Part shown: positions 36,751 through 45,352 of the stretch, piece after piece
How the letters are laid out: each line of letters starts with the position of its first letter
How positions within the stretch are numbered: position 1 is the stretch's first letter
Assembly: GCF_003115845.1 (NCBI RefSeq)
Contig: NZ_KZ819022.1
Span: 248,001-312,000, forward strand
From: Brenneria roseae subsp. roseae
Lineage (GTDB): Bacteria; Pseudomonadota; Gammaproteobacteria; Enterobacterales; Enterobacteriaceae
DNA: 64,000 nucleotides
Direction of reading: 5' to 3'
Translations under genes and position numbers: made by a program
Notes under the pieces: model-generated
The model's input: only the letters and a program-made list of their open reading frames with translations
Database searches by the model: none
Told to the model about the DNA's origin: nothing

Positions 36751-37112
36751 ATCGTATCCCTTTCATCAGATCATCCTAAGTCTTTCATCAGTATAGTCTA
36801 CCTGCAAAACTGATGTGGTTTCAAGGGTGTTTTTTGTTATGTAATCTATATATGCTCTGCATGTGGCATGAAAATGTTGTTTTTTGGGAAAACACCCACA
36901 GATATCCTTAACTAAGTAAAATTTTATTTTGGTGATTTTTATATATGCGACAAAAAAGCCCATAGTTAAAACTACAGGCTAATTCTTTCCCTGGCACTGG
37001 TTTTTCTTTTACTTAAAAGATGTCTGTTTTTACATTGCTTGCACCGGAATTAAATAGGTAAGAATTGACCTTCTCATCTTGAACAAAATGTAAGTGATTT
37101 GGTCTGTGTATC
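36751..37112. other. AT-rich gap upstream of the cassette
   Basis: It holds a 65-codon minus-strand frame (36766-36963) with no ribosome-binding site and no recognised domain, and an unassigned Cys-rich stretch near 37010-37050 (reads RCKQCKNRHLLSKRK on the minus strand). It looks like decayed mobile DNA. Confidence 0.4.
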
Positions 37113-37203
37113 TGCACCGTCAGCTAACAGTCCCACAACGGGGATAAATGGCTTGTCTGTGGGTTTTACGTTTTGACCTTTACCTCACCTCAGTGAGTGC
37201 CGA
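37113..37203 (-). pseudogene. Remnant of a P4-type tyrosine integrase N-terminus
   Basis: Downstream of the tRNA-Arg gene on its strand, the frame at 37203-37183 reads SALTEVR, and after a frameshift the frame from 37169 reads VKPTDKPF and then LLADGA. P4-type integrases begin M-A-L-T-E/D-V-K-V-K...-K-P-T-D-K-P-F-K-L-x-D-G, so the order and spacing match. Stops and frameshifts show that it is dead, and the rest of the gene is absent. It marks the former end of an element integrated at argW. Confidence 0.55.
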
Positions 37204-37371
37204 CACTGTGATGGTACAAGCAATATCGAACTTACCTACCAACAGTTGTACCAACAAAGATACGTGGATGTTGGTACAATATCGTAGCAGGTAGTAGATG
37301 TGACGTATGGTTTAACTATCTGATTATCAGAGATAAAGATGGATTTTGATGGATGTTCGTAGACGGAGTTC

Positions 37372-37446
37372 TGGCGTCCCCGGCAGGAATCGAACCTACA
37401 ACTAGCCCTTAGGAGGGGCTCGTTATATCCATTTAACTACGGGGAC
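37372..37446 (-). tRNA. argW: tRNA-Arg (CCU), argW
   Basis: The 75-base gene folds as a full cloverleaf, with acceptor stem GTCCCCG/CGGGGAC, anticodon loop CTCCTAA (anticodon CCT at 37411-37413), T-loop TTCGATT and an encoded CCA end (37372-37374). It corresponds to E. coli argW, which sits near mlaA and is a common integration site for prophages and islands. The decayed integrase at 37113-37203 lies right after its 3' end. Confidence 0.95.
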
Positions 37447-37925
37447 GAGAAGCGGGGCTATTATACTCATTTTCGTTCTGAGAATAAGCACTTATACCGT
37501 GCGTTTGCTTAAACTGTCAGCAATCGGCCTCTTTTCTCTCTTCTGTCTGTCGTGTTTTTCGCCGTGACTGATTTATGACGCTCCCGCGATTTCCTCTTAT
37601 CTTGTTGGCGTAGCGGCTTTCAAAACAGGTAGTAACGTCTGCCACGTCATCTGTTTTTCCCGGTCCTATGCTATGCTCGTAAAGCTGCTGATGTCAGTCA
37701 TTCGTCTGTTATCCGGTCGTTTTCATCAACCCCTTCTGCACTGAGAATAATCAGGCAATAGTCTGAAAAAACAGGAACACATAAGCCAAACTAGAAGAGA
37801 AACCATAAAATGTTACACTGTTGAAATTATAGCGCTCTGGCTTGCCATCCTGTTGGGCGGACAGGCACTGGGAATGCCTATTCTCAGCCGCGGGGCATAA
37901 CGCAATATAATCAGGGAGAACAAAT
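37447..37925. other. 479-bp gap between argW and mlaA
   Basis: It contains the argW promoter (minus strand) and the mlaA promoter. E. coli has yfdC here; no trace of it was seen. No other gene or repeat was recognised. Confidence 0.55.
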
Positions 37926-38687
37926 ATGAATTACCGCCTGAGCGGGGTGGCGTTTGCCAGCGTATTACTTGTCGGCTGCGCCAGTTCCGGTGATCGGTCT
38001 CAAGAAGGACGTTCGGATCCGCTTGAAGGCTTTAACCGTACCATGTTTAGTTTTAACTATGATGTGTTGGATCCCTATGTGGTACGGCCAGCGGCTGTCG
38101 CCTGGCGCGACTATGTGCCCACACCGGCGCGTAACGGTTTGAACAACTTTTTCAGTAACCTGGAAGAACCGGCCTCTATGGTGAACTATTTTGTTGAGGG
38201 TAAGCCGTATAAAGCGATGATCCATTTTAACCGTTTCTTCCTGAATACCTTGCTGGGCATGGGAGGGTTGATTGATGTCGCATCTATGGCTAATCCCAAA
38301 CTGGCAAAAGAAGAGCCTCGTCGGTTTGGCAGCACATTGGGCAACTACGGTATGGGTTACGGGCCTTATGTCGTGCTACCGGGCTATGGCAGCGCGACGC
38401 TGCGTGAAGATGGCGGTGGCGTAGTGGATACGCTGTATCCGGTAATGAGCTACCTGACGTTCTGGATGTCCGCAGGCAAGTGGGCGTTGGAAGGACTGGA
38501 AACCCGGGCTCAATTGCTGGATTCTGATGCGCTGCTGCGTAATTCCTCCGATCCGTACCTGATGATTCGTGAAGCGTACTTCCAGCGGCATGATTTCCTG
38601 GCCAGCGATGGACAGATTACTCCGCAGGTTAATCCGAATGCGGCGGCGATCCAGGATTCGCTCGACGAAATTGACGCCGGCGAATAG
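37926..38687 (+). CDS. mlaA: Phospholipid-binding lipoprotein MlaA (VacJ)
   Basis: The 253-residue outer-membrane lipoprotein (E. coli 251) has a lipobox LLVGC and the MlaA core (DPLEGFNRTMFSFNYDVLDPYVVRP, ASMVNYFVEGKP, GLIDVASMAN, GMGYGPYVVLPGYGSATLRE). It removes mislocalised phospholipids from the outer leaflet together with OmpC/F and hands them to MlaC. AGGGAG lies eight bases before the ATG. It is followed by a strong terminator. Confidence 0.96.
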   Translation: MNYRLSGVAFASVLLVGCASSGDRSQEGRSDPLEGFNRTMFSFNYDVLDPYVVRPAAVAWRDYVPTPARNGLNNFFSNLEEPASMVNYFVEGKPYKAMIHFNRFFLNTLLGMGGLIDVASMANPKLAKEEPRRFGSTLGNYGMGYGPYVVLPGYGSATLREDGGGVVDTLYPVMSYLTFWMSAGKWALEGLETRAQLLDSDALLRNSSDPYLMIREAYFQRHDFLASDGQITPQVNPNAAAIQDSLDEIDAGE

Positions 38688-38715
38688 CGTTAACCGCTTA
38701 TTTCCCTTCTTAACG

Positions 38716-38742
38716 AGGCACCTTTGGGTGCCTTTCGCTTTT
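38716..38742 (+). terminator. Rho-independent terminator after mlaA
   Basis: AGGCACC (38716-38722) pairs with GGTGCCT (38727-38733) over TTTG, followed by TTCGCTTTT. Confidence 0.85.
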
Positions 38743-38798
38743 ATAAAACACCCGCTAAGCTGGGCGTATGGATAATGTGGCGTTGTCCCCGCGTTGCA

Positions 38799-39002
38799 TC
38801 AAACAACATTTTTCCAGGCGGTGGCGGGAACCCGGTCCCACAACCGATGATGAATGATTTCCGCACGCCGGTGATCGCAGGCGCTTTCAAATTCGCTTTG
38901 CTCAGTTACGGGAACCTTCTCTTGCATATGTTCATACACGCGTTCCAGCGTATCCAGATTACTGCACCGCCGAAATTTCATTAAATATTCAAGTTTCGTC
39001 AT
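38799..39002 (-). CDS. Hha/YmoA-family nucleoid-associated regulator
   Basis: The 67-residue protein matches Hha over its whole length: TKLEYLMKFRRCSNLDTLER, then EFESACDHRRAEI and LWDRVPATAWKNV aligned to the Hha core. Hha proteins bind H-NS and modulate silencing of virulence and horizontally acquired genes. The ATG at 39002 follows AAGGA eight bases upstream; a longer frame (from 39056) is rejected. It is a stand-alone copy, not next to ybaJ/tomB, so it is likely a paralogue of the main hha. Its neighbourhood of acquired genes fits that role. Confidence 0.9.
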   Translation of the reverse strand: MTKLEYLMKFRRCSNLDTLERVYEHMQEKVPVTEQSEFESACDHRRAEIIHHRLWDRVPATAWKNVV

Positions 39003-39300
39003 CTCTTTTGTCCTTCTATTTTTTTCTACATATATTGGCGGTTTGCGTTTTTTCAAGTGGACAATTTGTTTGGTTTTCGTGCTCGATGTACTGACTGTAA
39101 ATAAAAGGGTGTCCGGCGGCGTGTTATTCGGGGACTGTGCGATATAGCGGCGGTATGTGGAGGAAGGCTTTCTCCACCGGCTAAAATATACGCTGGATAA
39201 TAGCCAATTGGGATTGGCTGGAATAAACTGCTTCTGTATATATCCGGCCTCTTTATGCTCATGTTAGCTAAAAATAGCAAAGGTTTTGGGGATCATGACT

Positions 39301-40134
39301 ATGAATACCGAGGGTTCAGCCGTACCGACATTGCCGCCAATGCCTGCCGACGTTATTGCCGCCGTGAATGTCGTTGCTTCCTGGCTTGCCATCGATGATT
39401 TTTCTTCTCGCCGGGACGAATTGACCCCCGATGCCATTATTTTGACCGGTAATGCAGTATTAACAACAATCGATGGCGCTTGCTCGCTGGCGCAGGCTTA
39501 CGGTATTCCTTTGATTATTTCCGGCGGCATCGGTCACTCCACCGCGTTACTTGCCGCAGCTATTGAAAAACATCCTCGGTATCGAGAGATCGATACCTCT
39601 GATATGCGTTCGGAAGCCCAGCTTTTTCATGATATCGCCACCCGGTTCTGGGATTTGCCGGACGAACAGATCTTAATGGAAAATGCGTCGCGTAATACGG
39701 GGGAAAATGCCAGGTTCACGCGTGATTTGCTTGAAAAAATATCCCTTGAACCGAGGAATATTATTCTTATTCAAGATCCCTTGTTGCAGCGCCGGGCTTA
39801 CGCCACCTTTTGTCATACGTGGTCGGATTCAGCTAATAGACCAGAGTTTTTTAACTGGCCGACGTATATTCCCAGTCTGGTGAATACAGCAGATGGCGTG
39901 CGTTTCTCTGGCGATATTAATTACGGTCTCTGGGAGGTCGATCGTTTTATCTCCTTATTGTTGGGAGAGATACCACGCCTGCGGGATGATGCGCAGGGAT
40001 ATGGACCAAAGGGAAAAAATTATCTTTGCCATGTCGATATACCCAAACCGATTGAAGACGCCTGGCAGTCTATAATGCAGCATCCGTTGCTGTTAGAAAG
40101 CGGATGGCGCGAACGCGTCAGCAATACACAATAA
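39301..40134 (+). CDS. ydcF: DUF218/YdcF family protein
   Basis: The 277-residue protein aligns with E. coli YdcF (266 aa): ILTGNAVLTTIDGAC, ISGGIGHST, the acidic segment ENASRNTGENARFT, QDPLLQRRAYATF and GELPRLRDD-type residues (GEIPRLRDDAQGYGPKG). YdcF has a DUF218 fold and binds S-adenosylmethionine; its role is unclear. The ATG at 39301 has GGGGA eight bases upstream, so earlier starts at 39286 and 39295 were rejected. Confidence 0.9.
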   Translation: MNTEGSAVPTLPPMPADVIAAVNVVASWLAIDDFSSRRDELTPDAIILTGNAVLTTIDGACSLAQAYGIPLIISGGIGHSTALLAAAIEKHPRYREIDTSDMRSEAQLFHDIATRFWDLPDEQILMENASRNTGENARFTRDLLEKISLEPRNIILIQDPLLQRRAYATFCHTWSDSANRPEFFNWPTYIPSLVNTADGVRFSGDINYGLWEVDRFISLLLGEIPRLRDDAQGYGPKGKNYLCHVDIPKPIEDAWQSIMQHPLLLESGWRERVSNTQ

Positions 40135-40149
40135 GACTGTTCATCGGCG

Positions 40150-40196
40150 AAACGCGCTATACCCGGCATACTTCAAGTTGCATGTGTGTTGGCTTT
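40150..40196. repeat. Fragment of a dispersed palindromic repeat
   Basis: The stretch ACCCGGCATACTTCAAGTTG and the following GCATGTGTGTTGGC resemble one end of a short palindromic repeat common in Pectobacterium, Dickeya and Serratia genomes (recalled, not computed). It sits between the ends of ydcF and treF. A partly related end, AACGGGTATA, occurs near 59760. Confidence 0.4.
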
Positions 40197-41847
40197 AGAA
40201 ATTCTCTCCGTAAAGACCAATCAGCCTGCGCACCACGCCGTTCGTCCAGCCAAAACCATCCTGAAGCGGATATTCGCCCCCTCTGCCTTCGCGCGGCGTA
40301 CCGCCGGCGATATGGTATTTTTCAATCAGCTTATGATGCTGCCGATAAAAATGATTCACCGTTGTCAGCCAGTTGCGGGCGATTTCATCGCCAAGCACAT
40401 CATGACCGTACATTTTAAAGCCTTGAATGGCCATCCATTGCAGCGGCGCCCAGCCGTTGGGTTTATCCCATTGTTCGCCGCTTTCATACTCGGTGGTCAT
40501 CAGTCCTCCCGGCGTCAGCAGGCGTGCGCGCACCGCTTCCGCCAGCCTGTCGGCCTGTTCGTGGGTGGCGAGTCCCACATAGAGCGGTACGATGCTGGCG
40601 GCGGAAAAGAGCGCCATCCGCTGGCGATGCCAGTCATAATCACGAAAACAGCCTTCCTCTTCATCCCACAAATAGCGGGTAACGGCCGCGCGCCGGTCTT
40701 CCGCCTTTTGGCGAAATAGCGTCTCTGTTTCTTTATCGCCTTTTAACACAGAAATATTGGCGATGGCGCTCTCCAGCTTGTAAAGAAACGCGTTGAGATC
40801 CACCGGGATAAACTGTGTGGTGCGAATACTGGCGAGGCGATGCACATCACGCAGCCAGCGTGATGAATAGTCCCACCCTGAAGCGGCGCCGGCCCGCAGA
40901 TCCCGGTAAACCTCATTGGCCGGGCGGGTGGAGTGTTTTGCGGTTTCCACATCTTCCAGCCAGGACTCATCGCGCGGAGTATCCCTGTCATCCCAGTAGC
41001 GGTTTAACAGCGTACCGTCCGGCATCCGCACCACGTGGCGATAGGCCTGATTAAGCGACAGCGATTCGGCGCCGTCCATCCAGAAAGCATACTCTAGCAA
41101 CAAATGATCCAGATAACGCCGGGCGCCGCGCACGCCGTCTTCTTCAAACAGTTCCACCATCAGTGCGAATACCGGCGGCTGCGAACGGCTGAGATAATAA
41201 GTGCGATTGCCATTGGGAATGTGCCCGTAGGTTTCAATCATCCAGGCGAAATTATCCGCCATACAGCGCAGCAGATCGTTGCGTCCGCTTTCCGCCAACC
41301 CCAGCATGGTGAAGTAGGAGTCCCAATAGTAGGTTTCGCTGAAGCGTCCGCCCGGCACAATATAGGCCTGCGGCAGCGCCAACAGCGACGACCACGGAAT
41401 GTGATCCTGAGGCTCACGCGTCAACACGCCCCATAGATTATCGATATGCTCTTTGAGGGAGCTCTGCGGATTGGAGACGTAATCGTGGTTATCGTTTTCC
41501 GGCAGCCAGAAATGTTCTTCAATAAACTGCTTCAGGTCAAAACCGGGTTTATTTTTCACTCGCCGGTAGCGAATGAGAATATCCAGCGGATCAATTTTTG
41601 GCGCACAGTCGGGGAACGTTTTACTGTCGTCAAAAATACGCGAAGACTGGACGCGTTCAAACAATTCCAGATAGCGATCGGCGGGCGTTAATGCATCAGA
41701 AGGCGGCAGCCCTTCGATCATTTCCGGCTCCGGCTCCGCTTCTGGCATGATATCCGGTGTTAATTCGAGGGGGTCAAGCTCGTATTGGCGATTTTTATCG
41801 ATGTCAAACTTCACTGATTCAGCAACGTGTAATTTCGAATTTAACAT
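40195..41847 (-). CDS. treF: Cytoplasmic trehalase TreF
   Basis: The 550-residue GH37 trehalase (E. coli TreF 549) has no signal peptide. Signature 1 is [15 protein letters not shown] and signature 2 [13 protein letters not shown]; the catalytic Asp and Glu lie in the [10 protein letters not shown] region and the C-terminal [14 protein letters not shown]. It splits intracellular trehalose to glucose, for example after osmotic stress. It is followed on the minus strand by otsBA terminators upstream; the operon otsB-otsA that makes trehalose is 334 bp away in the same direction. Confidence 0.96.
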   Translation of the reverse strand: MLNSKLHVAESVKFDIDKNRQYELDPLELTPDIMPEAEPEPEMIEGLPPSDALTPADRYLELFERVQSSRIFDDSKTFPDCAPKIDPLDILIRYRRVKNKPGFDLKQFIEEHFWLPENDNHDYVSNPQSSLKEHIDNLWGVLTREPQDHIPWSSLLALPQAYIVPGGRFSETYYWDSYFTMLGLAESGRNDLLRCMADNFAWMIETYGHIPNGNRTYYLSRSQPPVFALMVELFEEDGVRGARRYLDHLLLEYAFWMDGAESLSLNQAYRHVVRMPDGTLLNRYWDDRDTPRDESWLEDVETAKHSTRPANEVYRDLRAGAASGWDYSSRWLRDVHRLASIRTTQFIPVDLNAFLYKLESAIANISVLKGDKETETLFRQKAEDRRAAVTRYLWDEEEGCFRDYDWHRQRMALFSAASIVPLYVGLATHEQADRLAEAVRARLLTPGGLMTTEYESGEQWDKPNGWAPLQWMAIQGFKMYGHDVLGDEIARNWLTTVNHFYRQHHKLIEKYHIAGGTPREGRGGEYPLQDGFGWTNGVVRRLIGLYGENF

Positions 41848-42181
41848 GTGCTACAAACCTCAGCATTGCGTCGTAAAAATACGGGATGTGATCCAGGTTG
41901 ATTTCTCTCTATTAAGTGTAGACATTCGCTTCATCACTTACAGTAAAAAACGTGCTATCCATCACATTTTCATCTAGCACAAAAAACGAAGAGATTATAT
42001 AACTCATTATTTATATTAATAAAAATAACAAATCCGCATAATGCGCCAAACCGTAATTTGGCGCATTTCATTTGCAACGTTTTATGAATAGCGCCCCGGT
42101 TGACGGGGCCGATTAAAAGAGGATGATGCCGCCGCCTGAAGACTGAGACGGCGTTATAGATGCGTCGCTTTGGCGACGGCG
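41848..42181. other. 334-bp gap between otsA and treF
   Basis: It contains the terminator of otsBA (42040-42067), a second small hairpin CGTCGC/GCGACG at 42163-42178 right after otsA, and an AT-rich stretch with the treF promoter. No gene is seen. Confidence 0.6.
42040..42067 (-). terminator. Rho-independent terminator of otsBA
   Basis: AATGCGCCAAA (42040-42050) and TTTGGCGCATT (42057-42067) are exact reverse complements around a 6-base loop. Read on the minus strand, the stem is followed within 15 bases by TTTGTTATTTTT. Confidence 0.75.
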
Positions 42182-43567
42182 CTATGTGGCCTGGATGGCC
42201 AGCAGGTCTTTCAGGTAACTGTCGCACCAGTGCGTGACATCATTTTTGCGCAGTAGCGCCATCATGTCGTTGTAGCGGGAAATACGCTCGGCTCGCGGCA
42301 TGGTCAGCGCTTGATCCAGCGCCGCCGCCACGTCATCCCGATCGTAAGGGTTGACGATAAGCGCGGCGGTCAGCTCATTGGCCGCGCCGGCGAATCGTGA
42401 CAGCACCAGTACGCCGGGATCGTCAGGATCCTGCGCCGCCACATACTCTTTCGCCACCAGGTTCATGCCATCGCGCAGCGGCGTGACCAGGCCGACATCC
42501 GTCAGACGAAATATTTTCATCAGCAGCCGGCGGTCGAAATGCTGGTTGAGATAGTAGAGCGGCGTGCTGTTCAATGTTCCGTATTTGCCGTTAATCCGTC
42601 CGACTTCCATCTCCAACTGATGGCGGATATCCTGATAAGCCTGCACATCCCCGCGCGAGGTGGGGGCGATTTGCGAATAGCGAACCTTGCCGCGATGCTG
42701 CGGGTAGTTCTCCAGCAGGGCTTCATACGCCAGAAAACGTTCCGGCAGACCTTTGGTATAATCCAGCCGCTCGCAGGAAATAATATTCTGCGCATCGCTC
42801 AGTTCGCGTTTCATGGCGGCTATTTTGGGCGGCAGCGGACCTTCCGCCATTTCCTGAATACTGTCCGGCGCGATGCCTATCGGATAAACTTCCGTCATGA
42901 AAGTATGGCCGAAAGCGCGATGGGTTTTTGCCCCGATCGGCTGTAGCGCGGTTAGTTGCCCGAGGTTGTCGAGAAACGCCATCCGGTCGTTTTCCGTTTG
43001 GAACCCGAGCAAATCGTATTCGCACATCATTTTCAGCAGATCTTCACGGGTGGGCAGCGCATTGAAAATTTCCGGCGTAGGGAAGGGGATATGCAGGAAG
43101 AATCCGATGCGGTTATTCACGCCTAATTTGCGCAGCGCGGCGGCAAACGGCAGTAAATGATAGTCATGGATCCACAGAATATCGTCCGGTTTGATCAACG
43201 GCTGCAAGCGTTTTGCCAGCAGTTCATTGACCCGACGATAGCCTTCCCAGGCTTCGCGCTGAAACTGCACCAGATCGATTCGATAATGAAACGCAGGCCA
43301 GATGACGGCATTGGAAAACTGACAGTAATAAAGATCGTAATCGTTTTGATTGAGCGGAACGGAGGCATAAGTGATGCCGTCATTTTCCAGCAGATTCAGA
43401 TCATCCTCATCTTCACCTGATATTTCACTTATCTCTCCGCTCCAGCCAAACCACAATCCACCGGTGGTTTTCAATGCATCCAGAATACCTACGGCCAATC
43501 CGCCTGCGCTAGACTTCGATTTATCGGGAATAGCGATACGGTTAGATACGACAACCAGACGACTCAT
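42182..43567 (-). CDS. otsA: Trehalose-6-phosphate synthase OtsA
   Basis: The 461-residue GT20 enzyme (E. coli 474) makes trehalose 6-phosphate from UDP-glucose and glucose 6-phosphate. It starts [14 protein letters not shown], and has the SAGGLAVGI loop, [14 protein letters not shown] and [12 protein letters not shown] motifs, [13 protein letters not shown] and [12 protein letters not shown]. It lies 19 bp after otsB, forming the OtsBA operon for osmoprotection. Confidence 0.97.
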   Translation of the reverse strand: MSRLVVVSNRIAIPDKSKSSAGGLAVGILDALKTTGGLWFGWSGEISEISGEDEDDLNLLENDGITYASVPLNQNDYDLYYCQFSNAVIWPAFHYRIDLVQFQREAWEGYRRVNELLAKRLQPLIKPDDILWIHDYHLLPFAAALRKLGVNNRIGFFLHIPFPTPEIFNALPTREDLLKMMCEYDLLGFQTENDRMAFLDNLGQLTALQPIGAKTHRAFGHTFMTEVYPIGIAPDSIQEMAEGPLPPKIAAMKRELSDAQNIISCERLDYTKGLPERFLAYEALLENYPQHRGKVRYSQIAPTSRGDVQAYQDIRHQLEMEVGRINGKYGTLNSTPLYYLNQHFDRRLLMKIFRLTDVGLVTPLRDGMNLVAKEYVAAQDPDDPGVLVLSRFAGAANELTAALIVNPYDRDDVAAALDQALTMPRAERISRYNDMMALLRKNDVTHWCDSYLKDLLAIQAT

Positions 43568-43586
43568 AACCTTAACTCCCGTAATC

Positions 43587-44357
43587 TTACTTTAGTTGTA
43601 ATAGTAATTGTTCAAGCCAGCGATAAACGTCCGCTACCTGCCTGAGGCGGTAGCGGGCGTGGCCTGAACCGTCTCCAACCTTAACGGAAATGCCTTGCAT
43701 GGCGTTCACAGCCAGAAATCCTTGCTCATCCGTCAGGTCGTCTCCAACAAAAACCGGAATGCGCCCGCTGAAAGGCGCTTCCCGCATGAAGGCGCCGATC
43801 GCCGCGCCTTTATCCGTTCCTCGCGGTTTTACCTCTACCACGCACTTGCCGGGCTGTAGCGTCAGTTGAGGAAACTGCGCCACGGCGGATTCCGCCAGCT
43901 TCAGTATCTGCGGCTGATACGGCATCGCCTGGCGATAGTGCAGAGCGAAGGCCATGCCTTTGGCTTCCAGCAAGGTGCATGGCATGGCGGTCATACCTTG
44001 CTCCAGCATCTGCCGCAGAGGAACCGCCACTTCCGCCGGCAGCGTGACGCGATGCACGTTACCTTCGCCGTCGCGCCGCTCAGCGCCGTGTACGCCAGCC
44101 AGCGGCAGCTTGAGCGGCGCGGTCAGTTTATCAAGTTGTTCGATAGGGCGGCCCGATACCAGCGCCAGCGCGCCGTGACATGCCGTTGATAGCGCCTGCA
44201 AGTTGGCGCGGACGGCGGAAGGAATGGTAACGGCGTCCGGCTCCGGCCGAATTTCCGCCAGTGTGCCGTCGACATCGAAAAAGAAGGCGTATCGCCTGCC
44301 ATCGAGTTCGGGGAGGGGCTCCGTGTCTGTCGTGTTGTCTGTTGCAATGGTGATCAA
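43587..44357 (-). CDS. otsB: Trehalose-6-phosphate phosphatase OtsB
   Basis: The HAD-family phosphatase has the catalytic motif FFFDVDGTLAEI, VSGRP, the GVHGAERRDGEG cap and VGDDLTDEQGF. A TTG start at 44357 (LITIATDNTTDTE) is preferred because AGGAG lies seven bases upstream; it gives 256 residues, close to E. coli OtsB (266). An in-frame ATG at 44498 would add 47 residues with no family match. It is the first gene of otsBA. Confidence 0.93.
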   Translation of the reverse strand: MITIATDNTTDTEPLPELDGRRYAFFFDVDGTLAEIRPEPDAVTIPSAVRANLQALSTACHGALALVSGRPIEQLDKLTAPLKLPLAGVHGAERRDGEGNVHRVTLPAEVAVPLRQMLEQGMTAMPCTLLEAKGMAFALHYRQAMPYQPQILKLAESAVAQFPQLTLQPGKCVVEVKPRGTDKGAAIGAFMREAPFSGRIPVFVGDDLTDEQGFLAVNAMQGISVKVGDGSGHARYRLRQVADVYRWLEQLLLQLK

Positions 44358-44833
44358 ACGGGTTCTCCTGTCTGCATAGTGTTCGTACTGCACTGCGTCA
44401 CACGCTATGGTGTTACGCGACCTGTCGTCGCGGAGCCACTGCGGGCGCGTCAAGTGAAGTTCCAGAATCGCAATCGCGCGAGGAGTGTCTGATGTCACGG
44501 TGAAGAGGGGATACGCTGCAACTGAAATAACATGAACATACAGCTAATGGGCAGGATAAAATCGCTGATAGCACGTTCTACAACTGAACAGATATAACCC
44601 AATAACCACAACATAACTGTGAACATCATTGCAATTCATTGTAGACGTTGCTGGATGTTTGTCCAGATTCCCGGCCTTTCTCATCACCGCCGGTGACATT
44701 CCCGGTCGTCTTTCATCTCTTCATAATGCCGGTAGCGGGTTAGATAAGTGTTTAGCATTATCATAGAGATACAGTCTGTGCCGGATGAGAAAAATAGCCG
44801 TGAAGCAATTCATTCCTTCACGGTGCCAGGAAG
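44358..44833. other. Promoter region of otsBA
   Basis: This 476-bp gap (335 bp if otsB starts at 44498) contains no convincing gene. It should carry the otsB promoter, which in E. coli depends on RpoS. No specific box could be assigned with confidence. Confidence 0.45.
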
Positions 44834-44974
44834 TTAATGCCAGCGGTCGTGTGAACGATGGGATTCATGCCAGCGTTTATCATCCTTATGATGGCGGTCC
44901 GGGGTATTATGGACAATGCAGCCACTGAGCAAGAAAACGGAAAGCAGGCAAACGGTGGCGATGAGCTTTTTCAT
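44834..44974 (-). CDS. Small His-rich lipoprotein
   Basis: A 46-residue protein: MKKLIATVCLLSVFLLSGC is a lipoprotein signal with lipobox LSGC, and the mature 28 residues (IVHNTPDRHHKDDKRWHESH, then RSHDRWH) contain seven histidines. AAGGA lies seven bases before the ATG at 44974, so the earlier ATG at 44980 is less likely. Such His-rich tails could bind metal ions. The role is unknown. The frame is short enough to be skipped by gene finders. Confidence 0.75.
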   Translation of the reverse strand: MKKLIATVCLLSVFLLSGCIVHNTPDRHHKDDKRWHESHRSHDRWH

Positions 44975-45352
44975 AATCATTTCCTTCTTTTTTGTCAGAC
45001 CTTTTTATTGGGTGAACACGGGATGCAACGGTGATTGAATTCATTAAAAACTAAACTGTATGGTATAGTTTATGGATTTGTTAATGAAAATCAACGGACA
45101 TCGCAAGAGGAATGAATAATTAAGAATATTCCTTTCGGCATAAATGCAATGACATAATTTATGTTTTTAAATGAATTGATGATGTTGTACGGAAATCTTG
45201 GTAAACCCAAAGAGGGGGCATGAGAACATTGACTGAAGAACGGCGGCAGGCTTTTTTTACCTCTGCTGCTTATGCTCAGACAAAGGCCGGCCGCGGTAAT
45301 AAACGCGGCAGATAAGGTTGACTTATCTGCCTGCGCGGAGAATGGGACGATC
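44975..45352. other. 378-bp gap between the small lipoprotein and fadL
   Basis: It holds the fadL terminator (45307-45331) and a 31-codon plus-strand frame at 45220-45315 with a strong Shine-Dalgarno (GAGGGGG); see findings. The left part carries the promoter of the small lipoprotein. Confidence 0.5.
45307..45331 (-). terminator. Rho-independent terminator of fadL
   Basis: GGCAGATAAG (45307-45316) pairs exactly with CTTATCTGCC (45322-45331) over a 5-base loop, 22 bp after the fadL stop. On the minus strand it is followed by GCGTTTATT. Confidence 0.7.

Noticed and set aside
36766..36963. 65-codon minus-strand frame before the AT-rich cassette
   Set aside because: No ribosome-binding site or family; could be the end of a decayed gene but cannot be supported.
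32448..37371. Complete prophage or genomic island
   Set aside because: Only a broken integrase fragment remains; no capsid, portal, terminase or second attachment site was seen.
39053..39280. 75-codon minus-strand frame upstream of the Hha-like gene
   Set aside because: No ribosome-binding site and composition typical of intergenic DNA.
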